Below, in pieces: positions 33,301-43,926 of a DNA stretch of 64,000 nucleotides. The stretch lies in NCBI GenBank assembly GCA_030144725.1, contig JASKMD010000008.1, forward strand, positions 20,895,593 through 20,959,592, written 5' to 3'. The position numbers and the translations under genes were made by a program. The notes beneath the pieces were generated by a model that did no database searches, had not been told where the DNA came from, and saw nothing but the letters and a program-made list of their open reading frames with translations. Source of the DNA: Haematococcus lacustris. Lineage: Eukaryota; Chlorophyta; Chlorophyceae; Chlamydomonadales; Haematococcaceae. How positions within the stretch are numbered: position 1 is the first letter of the stretch; every line of letters starts with the position of its first letter.

Positions 33301-35019
33301 CTAATCACCTTTCTAAGCCGTCAATTCTATGCCAAGGTCAGCCCATGACCACTCACTTGCTCGAAATGAGCCAGGAGGTGGGTCCACGCCCCGAGCTCGC
33401 CTGAACCAGGTCATCACGTCCTTGCGCTCCATGATGTTCCGCACCACTGTGTCCCAGCCGAACAGGGACATGCTCCACCGAGGCTTTAAGGTGAACTCCT
33501 GTGGGCTCCCTGTAACCAAGCAAGGGGCAGCATACAACCCATGTATACCTGTACAAGTGTCAATAGAGCTTCACCATGCCCATGTTTATTGGTTTCACCT
33601 TTTTTGTCGTTCACATGGAAGCGAGGCGTCTCACAGTAGTCGCACTTGTCATCCTGGTGGGCGAGCCACTCAGACCTATGCATGCATGCACATGAAGGCA
33701 ACCTTGACCCCAACAAACACCATGTGTAATGCGCCATGCATGCATAGCCTAATCCACACCCTTTCCCCTGATCTCACCGTCGTATCTTCGGGTAGGCGAA
33801 GCCTGGGCAGTACTTGTTGTTGGCCTTGTTGTCCTTGCCCGCGTTGCACACATGCACCTCGTACTCATTTGCGTGCTGGACGCCCTGCAAACTCATCAGC
33901 TGGTAGAAGCTGGTGATGAGGTTGAGATCAGGCTGGTTTGCAAGTAGCCTACGGATCAGCTTCAACACCCCCTTCATCTGCTCCTTGGTCAGCCTCATGT
34001 CCAACAGCCTGCTCAGCTCGTCCATCATGTCCTTGCCTGTCAAGGGGCAGTTCCTGTAATGGCATGCACAATGACAAGCAACTACTATATTGAACAACTC
34101 ACAGCTTGTGATACTAATATCTGTTATTTCTAAGTACCTGAACACGGGTTGGTGAAGGTTGGCATCAAGCTTGAACACCTTGCTTCGACGTGCCCTGGCG
34201 CCATCCCCCCCTCCTTCATCCCCCTTTGGACCCCCCGGAGCTCCTGGACCTCCTGGACCTCCTGGACCTGCTGGACCTCCTGGACCCCCGGGACCTCCTG
34301 GATACCCTTCCCCTTCCTCATCACTGTCTTCACTCCCACTGTCATCACTACCACCTCCGTCCCCTCCTCCGTGGACTCCTCCCCTTCCTCCTACACCCCC
34401 CTCTTCTCTGTCTCCGCGCTGTCCCCCCCTGTTGTCCTCCTCTCCCCTCCCACGCTGTTCGTCCCCTCCTCCCTGTCCCCTCCATGCACCCTCTGGAATC
34501 CTGCCACCCTCTTGTCCCGCTGGGGCTGCCTGATCCCTGCCTCCTTGCCCGTCCTCAGCCACCCCTCCTCCATGTCCTTGCCCGTCCTCATCCACCCCTC
34601 CTCCATCTCCACAGCTCCCCTGCACACATGTCGTCACAACATGCGGACAACATGTGGCCTGCGGCGCAAATTGTCCGCGATGAGGTGCACGCATTAGCTG
34701 CCTCATGCGCGCATGTACGTCAGCGCGTACTAACTAAATGTAAGCGACATCTTACTGCCGACTCTTGCGATGTGTGTTGCTGAGCGTTTGGGGACTGGTC
34801 TTTCGCCTTAGCCTGCCTCTCCGCCCAAGCCTTCGCGCCTTCAGCCCCCACGAACTGGTGATGGCTCTTGGAACAGTGCGTGCGCATTCCTTTTATGCCG
34901 CCTGATACTCCGCACACTAGGCATTGATAGGCAGTCTTCACCATGACTGCCTGTGTCTTGGGAAGCCTGGAGAGTAAATGGTCCCATTGTGTCCGGCCAT
35001 CGCGGCCCGCGTTGGCCAT
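30375..35019 (-). CDS. Tnp2-like transposase (EnSpm/CACTA type), 11 exons, ~1,176 aa
   Basis: Exons on the minus strand, all phase-consistent: 35019-34756, 34619-34138, 34053-33778, 33675-33599, 33509-33357, 33259-32966 (end approximate), 32823-32678, 32579-32236, 32101-31965, 31844-31661, 31548-30375. An N-terminal C2H2 finger (CLVCGVSGGIKGMRTHCSKSH) is followed by an acidic region and a collagen-like Gly-Pro tract. The Tnp2/Transposase_21 core follows: KCDYCETPRF, FTLKPRWSMSLFGW, MIGVDWMTLGKNGTWSVGVI, LTGYMKAICQEVSKH, ALKMCYNCNISK, IYDVRMKFTHEQI, WRMEDYKHWYVHFSPIVLRG, VCPNLHTTACRLFMQESNVG and LWIERDLHDLK. The C-terminal third is less conserved. The expected role is binding the subterminal repeats and cutting the ends. 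A KDZ-type transposase was considered, but the Cys pair plus 'WSVGVILL' block fit Tnp2 better. Chosen start: the ATG at 35019. Confidence 0.85.
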
Positions 35020-35165
35020 CGCGGCCCGCTCTCTGTGTACCCACCCGGCGTCGCTTGCTGGCCGACAAAGTGACTTTTGGTTCACTGAGGACGATAATTT
35101 TGTGAGTAAGCACCGCTACATCGTGTTGGCGCCGTCTTTCTAAACCGCAACAACAATCCTTTGAA
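35020..35165. promoter_or_regulatory. Shared divergent promoter region of the Tnp2 transposon
   Basis: Only ~146 bp separate the leftward transposase ATG (35019) from the rightward ATG (35166). Both genes must be driven from this stretch or from sequence overlapping their 5' ends. No TATA box is obvious. Coordinated expression of the genes is inferred from this layout. Confidence 0.5.
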
Positions 35166-38100
35166 ATGTACCGCAACACGGTCGCCAAGAAGATGCCAGG
35201 CACTAAGCCCACCGACAAGAAGGTATAGTAATTCCCGTACCAATACCGCCTGTCTGCCGCGATGCCTTACCGTGCCAGGCACCTTCATGCTTTCATTCCC
35301 TCCATGAACTATCGTTGCTGCAGATTAAGGCTGCTGCCCCTCGCACAGCTGACTCTGGGCACGAGTCCGACGAATTGCCTTTGGCCCAGCGACCAAGGGG
35401 GCAGCCCCTTGAGCCTTTTGCCTCTTCTGATGATGAAGGGGAGAGGGTGGGAGAGGAGGAGGAGCTGGAGGATGAGGGGGAGGGGGAGGAGGGTGAGGAT
35501 GAGGGGGGTGAGGATGAGGGGGAGGAGGATGAGGGGGAGGAGGGTGAGGGGGCGGATGAGGAGGAGATGGAGGGGGAGGAGGAGGAGGAGGAGGAAGAGA
35601 AGCAGAAGCAGAGGCCAGCCAAGAAACGGGCGCGCAAAGGAGGGAAGCAGGTCCCCGATGAGTTCAGTAAGATCATCCTGGCGCAGGTGAGCATTGTGTT
35701 GCGTGTCTATGCTGCCTGATTTGCTGTGGTCACGTTGCATGTGCCTCAATGTCCTTTGATAACAATGACCCATCGTTCCCGTGTGATTTCAGTACAAACA
35801 TCATGCACCTAACGCCGACAAGCCCTTCAGTGTGTTGGGCAAATATGAGGTTAGTGTAGTGCTCACGCATCAATTGACCATAGCCACAATTCATTACTGC
35901 CCATGTCACCTTGGTTATCTATACCCAATGCATCCTTGCAGCAAGATGCCGTCAAGCTCTGGGGCAAGTTCGCCCCCGAATACATCCGGATGTGGTGCCC
36001 GCGTTCTGTGGGCCAGGTGATTGTGCAATGAATGGAGTAGCCATGTAACCAACCTAATTTCCTCTCTGATGTGCATGTTAGTGAAACAGTCTTGGTGTGT
36101 GTTGTGCAGTACACCATCCCCGGCTGTGTACCAGGGGAATACCCCAAACTGGGCAGCAACTCTGTGGAGGCCAGGTGGAATGTCCCCATGCGGGCAATCA
36201 TCGGCCTCGTATGGAAGGAATTCACCAAGGCCAACCCAGCCTACCTGGCTTTGCTGAGCTACTGGATGTTGCTGGCGGCATTCAAAAAGTGGGTTGCATG
36301 CATCCAACCATCATGCACCCATAGCATGCAACCCATAGCATGCATCCAACCATCATGCACCCATAGCATGCAACCCACTGCGTCATTAGTACAGGTCCTC
36401 ATCATCGGACTGGTACCCTTGAACGTGTAGGTCATACGATTGGGTCAGACGTCCGACCACACCTAAGCAGCTGGCCCGTGTGCCGAGGACAGCTCGTAAG
36501 ACAGCAGAGATCCAGAAGGCAGATGGGGGGTGGGAGTCGAAGTTTGGCTGCCGGTTGTTGGAAGCCAAGGCAGCAGCGGTGGCTGCAGGCACCCCGTACA
36601 GCAATGACGATGTTGTGCCCACTGACATGGAGCCATTCCTGCCCTTAGCTGCTCAGCTGAAAGCAGCCTCAGGTGAGTGGAGCCAGAAAAATGTGGTGAG
36701 GTGCCAGGACCCTGTGGTGAGGTGCCAGAACCCTGTAGGCCAGAACCCTGTGGTGAAGTGCCATAACCCTGTAGGTGTGCAGCTGGACCCTGTGGTGAGG
36801 TGCCAGGACCCTGTAGGCCAGAACCCTGTGGTGAAGTGCCAGAACCCTGTGGGTGTGCAGCAGAACCCTGTGGCGTGGTGCCAGGACCCTGTAGGTGTGC
36901 AACAGGACCCTGTGGTGAGGGGCCAGAACCCTGTGGGGCTAACCCATGACATTGCGTGCACCCCTGATCGCAGAGAACTGGAAGAAACCAGACAAGACGC
37001 CAGAAGGCAAGCACCCTGAAGCTGCCAAGGCCTGGAAAGCAATGTCCCAGACATTCTATGACCAGTTTGACGAGGTGGCCCGTGGCCTAGCAAGGTCTAT
37101 CCCCGCCGGCAGCAATGCAGACCCGGTGAGTATCTCATTGCAATGCTGGTTGAGGTATGCAATTTTACATGTTGGCCGAGTATGTGTGCTTTGCTTGATG
37201 CTGTGCAGGTGGCGACGGAGGCGAAGGCCAAGACGCTGCTGTTGGAGGCATGCACCCAGGACCAATCCTGGTGGAAGGCAAGTAGCTAATATGTAACGTG
37301 ATTACCCTACCATTCCCTACCATACCATATCCCATGCCATACCTTCCAAGCTTCATATTGCCACCTTGTTGTGTGCAGTTGACGACCAAGACCCGGCTTG
37401 TGGAGCACAAGGCGAAGCTGTTGCTGGAGCTGCAGGATGCCAGCAGTGCAGGGCAGCAGGCAGGCCCAGCTTCACCCCCTAGCCGAGGGGGCAAGGCAGC
37501 TGCCAAGGCAGCTCTCACCACACCAGCTGCAGCCAAGCGTAAGGCTCTGGGAGGCGGGGGTGCCAAGAAGAGGCCTGCAGGCCGAGAAGCAGGGGCAGAG
37601 GTAGAGGAGCTCGCCGCTGCGCTAATGACAGGCTTGGCAGCAGGGGCTGCAGAGGCGGCAGAGGCAGCAGCAGGGGCAGCAGTGGCGGCAGAGGCAGCAG
37701 CAGGAGCAGCAGGGGCGGCAGGGGCAGCAGCAGGGGCAGCAGGGGCGGAAGGCTTGGCAGCAGGGGCAGCAGTGGCGGCAGAGGCAGCAGCAGGAGCAGC
37801 AAGGGCGGCAGGGGCAACAGCAGGGGCAGGGGCAGGGGCAGGGGCAGGGGTAGGAGCAGGGGCAGGGGCAGGGGCAAAGGCAGGGGCAAAGGCAGGGGCA
37901 AAGGCAGGGGCAAAGGCAGGGGCAAAGGCCGGGGCAAAGGCAAAGGGTAGACGCCGTGGTGGCGCAGTGGTGGCAGCAGGGGCAGTGGGGGCAGCAGCAG
38001 TAGGAGCAGGGGCAGCAGGGGCAGCAGGGGCTGTGGCAGGGGCAGCAGGGGCTGTGGCACCCGCCACAGCAGGGGCAGAGGCAGGGGCAGGGCCAGTGGC

Positions 38101-38227
38101 CCCCGGCACAGCAAGGGCAGAGGCAGAGGCAGAGGCAGGGGCAGTAGCAGAGGCAGTGGCAGCAGCAGCAGCAGGGGTAGATGCAGCAGTGGCAGCAGCA
38201 GCAGCACGCAGTGACTTGTTTGATTAA
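35166..38227 (+). CDS. Transposon-encoded acidic and Ala/Lys-rich protein, 9 exons, ~668 aa
   Basis: Exons: 35166-35222, 35324-35686, 35793-35849, 35942-36016, 36110-~36291, 36471-36672, 36974-37125, 37209-37277 (GC donor) and 37379-38227. A basic N-terminus (MYRNTVAKKMPG) leads into a ~60-residue Glu/Asp/Gly tract and a basic NLS-like piece (RPAKKRARKGGKQ). A ~250-residue region with conserved-looking aromatics follows (GKYEQDAVKLWGKFAPEYI, ARWNVPMRAIIGLVWKEF, SYWMLLAAF). The final ~230 residues are almost only Ala, Gly and Lys/Glu, including AKAGAKAGAKAGAKAGAKAK, like a histone H1 tail. I recognise no catalytic domain. By position it could be the TnpA-like DNA-binding accessory protein of EnSpm elements; that is inference. 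Intron 6 (36673-36973) contains the transposon's own subterminal repeat motif. Confidence 0.75.
36690..36950 (+). repeat. Internal copy of the transposon's repeat array, within an intron
   Basis: Around twelve units of CCAGGACCCTGTGGTGAGGTG or CAGAACCCTGTAGGTGTGCAG, the same sequence family and orientation as the right array at 41878-43420. Confidence 0.9.
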
Positions 38228-38541
38228 TGAGATGCTAGAAGTTCATGACATGCTACAGGTTCATGGACTAGTTGATCCAAACCTTGCAGTGTGTGTTGTG
38301 GACCTAGTGCAGCGTTTCGCTGACTGTGTGCAGGGTTCCAGTGACCCAGTGTAAACTGCACTAGAACGTGTTCACAAATACCTGAACGAGGCATAACACG
38401 CGACAATACTGAACACTGGGATAAGGCAAGCAGTGCATATCACCATGCCCGTGGTTTGCAGTATTGTTGATCCCATGCCATTTGCCATTTGACATTCGAA
38501 AGTCCATTGCGGCCACGCGCACACTATCAAGGCTACGCACA

Positions 38542-41500
38542 ATGGCAGCAGCAGCAGCAGGCAATAATGCACTGGAAGAAGTCGCCGTTGACATGATGAC
38601 CTTTCTGGCGCGATGCGGCCCCCGCACTCAGGTAGACGCATAATCAAGCCTAACACAGTCCATCGGTAGCACTGCACTCATCAACGGTGACTACTTGCAT
38701 GTAGGCTGCGACCGGGCTGGCCAGCATGAATGACCCCTGGCGTGATGTGTGCTGTGGTTTCTGCGTGGCCAAAACTGTTGTGCCCTGTGATATGGAGACG
38801 CAGAGTAACACAGAGGCGATTGTGGACAGGTGAGAGCCCATGCACCCCAATGCTCATGAGGACGTGCCCAAGTGTGTGACTTGTTTGCAATACAGGTCCT
38901 GGAAATACGTTGCAGAGAATTACCCCCAACCCTCTTCCACAAGGCGCCTCAAGTGGGACACGTACTTCGCCTTCTTCAACAACCATTTCATGGGCATACA
39001 TGAAGCCAGTCCCCCTGAGGGGTTAAAGCCGTTCGCTAGCTTGTGGGGCGTATACAAGCGAGGTGATGAGTTAGTTGGTTGACTAGTTGCCAGTAGGACG
39101 TCAAGGTATCCATGCATTCATGTCTATGTTAACTATCATGTGCAGATGCGGAGATGAAGAGTCAGGGTGACACAGATTATGTGTACCTATGTGAAGTGCA
39201 GGGCAGAAAGGATTGTGCTACTTTGGCACAGTTTGTGTTGAGCACTGAGCCCCCTACCCTTCCCTCTCCAGCCCCCTCCCCTGCCCCCCAGCCATCCCCA
39301 GCAGCAGGAGTGCAGCAGCCCCCTGCCCCCTCCCCTGCCCCCCAGCCATCCCCAGCAGCAGGAGTTCAGCAGCCCCCTGCCCCCTCCCCTGCCCCCCAGC
39401 CATCCCCAGCAGCAGGAGTTCAGCAGCCCCCTGCCCCCTCCCCTGCCCCCCAGCCGTCCCCAGCAGCAGGAGTGCAGCAGCCCCCTGCCCCCTCCCCTGC
39501 CCCCCAGCCATCCCCAGCAGCAGGTGTGCAGCAGCACCCAGCCCCAACCACTGTCCAACAGCCAGCCTCAGCAGGGGTTGTGCGACAGCCCCCCGCCACA
39601 CCAACAGCGGGTGTACCTGGGTTGAAGGCCCCCACCACAGGCCTAGGAACTGCCCTGCCTGCAGGTGTGCAGCGGAGCCCTGCCCCCTCACCTGTCCAGC
39701 GGCATGCACCAGCAGCACGTGTGCAACTCAGCCTTGCCCCCTCCATTCCCCTGTTGCCTACACCAGCAGCAGGAGGGCAGCATCAGCACCTTCCGTCAGT
39801 GCAGCCCCGCCGCCAGACACGCAGAGGACAGTGGCCACAGGTGGGCACCAACACCTGGGCGACGGGATCAGCAGCGGGTGGGCAGCAGCACCAGCATCAG
39901 CAGCAGGACCTGCGACAGGTGACTGAAGAGGAGCAGCAGCAACCTGTAGGGGAGGGTGCTGGTCCCTCATCATCCAAGAGGCCGAGGACTGCCGAGGATC
40001 AGGTAGGATCACAACATTACAGCACATATGAGCAAGACAGCATCATAAAGCAGTGTGACAGTGGCTCAGATTCCCATTGCTTCATTTGCCATTGCAGGCC
40101 CTCATACAGTGCCTGATTCAGAAGGTGGACACCGTGCAGGACACAGTCAACAGATTGGAGGTGAGACCCAAGCTGCCAAAGAGGCATAACAGCATTTCCA
40201 ACTTGTAAACGACCCACTGAATGTAGGATGAGCTGGTGGGCAGAAGGAGGCTCCAAGTGTTAGCAAACACAGCCCTGACTGGAAGTGGCCAGTCAGGAGA
40301 TCAGGTGAGCAGCTATTAATAGCCTACAACAGGTTTAAACAGTGTGCACTGTTACGCTGACCTAGCACAGGGTTTCAATAACCTAGTAGAGGGCTTCACT
40401 AACCTAGTGCATGGTTTCACTGACTCCAGCTGTGGCTCAGGAGGATATGTGTGGATTGTGTTTGCAGTCAAGCACCGGAGGCACCCTGCTGCATGGAGGA
40501 GCAGTGCGGTTTCCCAAGAATACACAGGTACGAGAGGCATAACTAGCTGATATGAATTGATATTGACTGATACTTGTGAGCATGTCGTGCATTGCTACCT
40601 TGCACGCAGGGAATGGTGTATCAGCTGCCCACCTTGCTGCCATACACAGGGGATGTCTACCAGCCTCATGAGCTAGAGCAGTGTCGCCGAGCAGCTGTAG
40701 CTCATGGCCTGACCATCTTCCAGCTGCCCCAGCTAGCCATAGATATGGCAGCGGTGGTTGCGGCCAGCATCTTGATCACCAGGGTCTATAACCACATGGT
40801 GTTCAGCTCAGTCAATGCCAACAGCAAGACACAGTATGGCACTGGCCAGAGGGTGCAGGTGGTATTGGCCAAGTCGGACAAGAACAGCAGTGGCGACCTA
40901 GACACCACCCTAACGCTGTTGACAGACAAGTACAACGAGGCTGTGTACAGCGCGCTGACAGAAGAGAAGAAGAAGGAGGTAAGATACAGATAGATTAAGG
41001 TGTGCAGCAGATGACACAAGCCACAACAGTAGTACATAGCCATTGCTGCAGAAGCATTTCCTAACTCACCAAGAGTCAATGCTGCATGAAGCACAATAGA
41101 CAGCACTTTGGGTGTGTTTGCAGGTGGATGAGGCCAAGAAGGTGTTGACGCGGTACCTCACTCTCCTGCAGCCGGTGCTGAGGCAGCTGCTGGGCCGCCC
41201 CCTGAACGCCCTAGCTTCCATCATCACTGACCCAACCTGGCAGCGTCGCCTGACCAGGACGGGGAAGATGGTGACTACACTGGCCGAGCAGCTGGCTCAG
41301 GCCCAGGCTCCCCACACCGACTTCCTCCCTGTTGGCCCAGGGATGGATGACGGCCTGGTGTTCCTGCTGGCTCTCCAGGACTTCCCCCTGGTTGCCTACA
41401 TGGGCAGCCACAAACTGTCCCGGTTGGCTGCAGCCCATTGCCGGCGGACGGCTGATGGTCAGAAGCAAGTGGTGGAAGTGGAGGACATGGATGCCCTGGC

Positions 41501-41822
41501 CCTGACCTTGCCACATCAACTGGGCACAGAGGTCCTGGTGAAGGCTGGGCAGCTGGTGTTGTTCCGAGGCAACACAGTGCATGCTGGCAACGTGGGGGTG
41601 GCTGGCTCGTGCTGCGCCAGGCTGTATGGCTTTGGCCGGCCTAACACAGTGGCTGACAACACCACCATGAACACCTCTGAGCTGGGGGACTTGTACCATG
41701 GGTTGTTTCAGCCCATCCAGGATGAGGGCATTGGGCCCAAGATGGCAGACTGGAACAGGCGCGGCATGGCAGGCCAGTGGGTCAGAATCTCAGAGCCATA
41801 CAGGCCTGATCAGCGTATTTGA
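38542..41822 (+). CDS. Transposon-encoded protein with C-terminal 2OG-Fe(II) dioxygenase-like domain, 9 exons, 835 aa
   Basis: Exons, all phase-consistent: 38542-38631, 38705-38829, 38896-39062, 39146-40002, 40098-40160, 40227-40304, 40468-40527, 40610-40978 and 41124-41822. The N-terminus has a Cys-containing segment (DVCCGFCVAKTVVPC) and an aromatic-rich block (KWDTYFAFFNNHFMGIHEA). A Pro-rich part follows with five 18-residue repeats (PSPAAGVQQPPAPSPAPQ), then a basic KRPRTAEDQ. The last 170 residues look like a double-stranded beta-helix oxygenase: HxD metal ligands H667/D669 (APHTDFLPVGPG), VFLLALQDFPLVAYMGSHK, a distal His756 (GQLVLFRGNTVHAGN) and Arg769 (CARLYGFGRP) thirteen residues later for 2-oxoglutarate. 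Substrate unknown. TET/JBP-type DNA-base oxygenases are known to accompany transposons, so oxidation of a modified base is a hypothesis; prolyl-hydroxylase- or phytanoyl-type oxygenases are alternatives. Confidence 0.75.
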
Positions 41823-41877
41823 ACGATTGACAATGCATGGACAGCAAGCTGGGGTTGAGCTACAGCAGAGGGTCTGG

Positions 41878-43629
41878 TGTGGTGCCAGGACCCTGTGGAC
41901 AAAGACTCTGCGGTGTGGAGCCAGGACCCTGTAGGTGTGCAACAAGACCCTGTGGTACCAGGACCCTGTGGTGAGGGACCAGGACCCTGTGGTGCCAGGA
42001 CCCTGTGGTGAGAGGCCAGAACCCTGTAGATGTGCAGCAGGACCCTGTGGTGAGGAGCCAGGACCCTGTGGTGCCAGGACCCTGTGGTGTGGTGCCTGAA
42101 CCCTGTGGGCCAGGACCCTGTAGCCGTGCGGCAAGACCCTGTAAGCAAGTGTCGCAGGACCCTGTAAGCGTGCGGCAGAACACTGCAGAAGTGTGTCATA
42201 GGACCCTGTAAGCGTGCGGCAGAACCCTGTAGACGTGTGTCACAGGACCCTGTAGCTGTGCGGCAGAACCCTGTAGACGTGTGTCGCAGGACCCTGTAGC
42301 CGTGCGGCAGGACCCTGTAGTCAATTGTCGCAGGACCCTGTAGGCGTGCGGCAGAACCCTGTAGACGTGTGTCGCAGGACCCTGTAGGCGTGCGGCAGGA
42401 CCCTGTAGACCTGAGTCGCAGGACCCTGTAGGCGTGCGGCAGGACCCTGTAGACGTGGGTCGTAGGACCCTGTAGACGTGCGGCAGGACCCTGTAGACGT
42501 GTGTCGTAGGACCCTGTAGGCGTGCGGCAGAACCCTGTAGACGTGTGTCGCAGGACCCTGTAGGCGTGCGGCAGAACCCTGTAGACGTGGGTCGCTGGAC
42601 CCTGTAGGCGTGCGGCAGAACCCTGTAGACGTGGGTCGCAGGACCCTGTTAGCGTGCGGCAGAACCCTGTAGACGAGGGTCGCAGAACCCTGTAGCTGTG
42701 CGGCAGGACCCTGTATACGTGTGTCGTAGGACCCTGTAGACGTGCGACAGGACCCTGGGAAATCTGTCTTAGGACCCTGTAGCCGTGCGACAGAACCCTG
42801 TGACATATGACTTTGTGGTGTGGTGCCAGGACCCTGTGATGAGGTGCCAGGACCCTGTGGTATCAGGACCCTGTGGTGTAGTACCAGGACCCTGTGGGCC
42901 AGGACCCTGTGGTGAATGCCAGGACCCTGTGGTGAGGAGCCAGATCCCTGTGGTGCCAGGACCCTGTGGTGTGGTGCCAGGACCCTGTGTGCCAGGACCC
43001 TGTGGTGAGGGACCAGGACCCTGTGGTATCAGAACCCTGTGGTGTGGTACCAGGACCCTGTTGGCCAGGACCCTGTGGTGTGGTGCCAGGACCCTGTGGT
43101 GAGGTGCCAGGACCCTGTGGTTCCAGGACCCTGTGGTAAGGTGCCAGGACCCTGTGGGCCAGGACCCCTGTAGGTGTGCAGCAGGACCCTGTGGTGAGGT
43201 GCCAGGACCCTGTGGTGCCAGAACCCTGTGGTGGGGTGCCAGGACCCTGTGGTGCCAGAACCCTGTGGTGTGGAGCCAGGACCCTGTAGGTGTTCAGCAG
43301 GACCCTGTGGTGAGGTACCAGGACCCTGTGGTGCCAGGACCCTGTGGTGAGGTGCCAGGACCCTGTGAGCCAGAACCCTGTGGTGTGTTGCCAGGACCCT
43401 GTGGAGAAAGACACACATCGTAGGACCCTGTACAGGGTCCTAGCACACATGGTCAAAAGCATCCAAACGGGGTCCACATGACCAACCACCGGCTATGTAG
43501 GAATCCTAACTAGGTTCTTTCACATAGGGATGCAAAGAATGATTATAATATCAACACTCATAGGGTACACAGAACCCTGTACAGGGTCCTACGACCATGA
43601 TGTCGCTAGGACCCTGTACAGGGTCCTAG
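41878..43629 (-). repeat. Right subterminal repeat array of the Tnp2 transposon
   Basis: It starts 56 bp after the stop of the oxygenase-like gene. Three blocks: GGTGCCAGGACCCTGTGGTG-type units (41878-42120), GCAGGACCCTGTAGGCGTGC alternating with GCAGAACCCTGTAGACGTGT (42120-42790), and again the first type (42800-43420). Perfect palindromes of 22 bp (43421-43442) and 24 bp (43606-43629), both containing AGGACCCTGTACAGGGTCCT, mark the outer edge. Opposite in orientation to the left array. Confidence 0.9.
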
Positions 43630-43926
43630 GACACGGGCCATAGCTCATCACTGGCTGCGACTTTTTGCATGCCACCTACTGAGTTGGGCAGTTGTAATCA
43701 CCCTTTACAACCTCTCATACTCACATTTCATGAAAAGTCACTTTGGTCACACGGTGCCAACTCCCTTAGCCAAAATCAGGGTCACAGCCCCACACCTGGC
43801 CCAGCAACTCGACACCGAGTAAGAATTACACTTTGGCCCAAGAGAGTCTTGTCATCCCCTAGGTCACAGCAGCCTACATACCAAGTATCAAACCTCAACT
43901 CTCAGGTTTTTCAAGCCAGCCAGGCC

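Larger units (their letters stand above)
29288..43629. mobile_element. Large (~14.3 kb) Tnp2-type DNA transposon carrying a 2OG-Fe(II) oxygenase-like gene
   Basis: Three multi-exon genes lie between two mirror-image repeat domains: a minus-strand Tnp2-like transposase (35019 to 30375) and two plus-strand genes (35166-38227 and 38542-41822). Left repeats (29288-30208) read CTACAGGGTCCTGCGAC and TACAGGGTTCTGCCGCACGC; right repeats (41878-43629) are the reverse complement of the same motifs. The same motif also fills an intron at 36690-36950. Outermost on each side are copies of ACCCTGTACAGGGT within longer palindromes. Long subterminal repeats in opposite orientation around transposase genes are a known feature of EnSpm/CACTA elements. 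Exact termini and a target duplication could not be fixed, so the boundaries are approximate. The single ordered set of intact-looking exons suggests a recently active autonomous copy. Confidence 0.75.

Noticed and set aside
30375..35019. KDZ (Kyakuja-Dileera-Zisupton) transposase as identity
   Set aside because: KDZ elements are known companions of TET/JBP genes, but the CDYCETPRF, WSVGVILL, WRMEDYKHWY and NLHTTAC/LWIER blocks follow the Tnp2/Transposase_21 order instead.
37165..38109. Minus-strand Ala/Pro and Leu/Pro ORFs opposite the Ala/Gly-rich exon
   Set aside because: Shadow frames of the GCAGGGGCA-type coding repeat on the plus strand, which has a phase-consistent splice chain and a natural stop.
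29280..43640. Exact terminal inverted repeats and target duplication of the Tnp2 element
   Set aside because: Both edges share CCTGTACAGGGTCCTA followed by CGAC with one difference, but no flanking duplication could be matched, so no exact ends are claimed.
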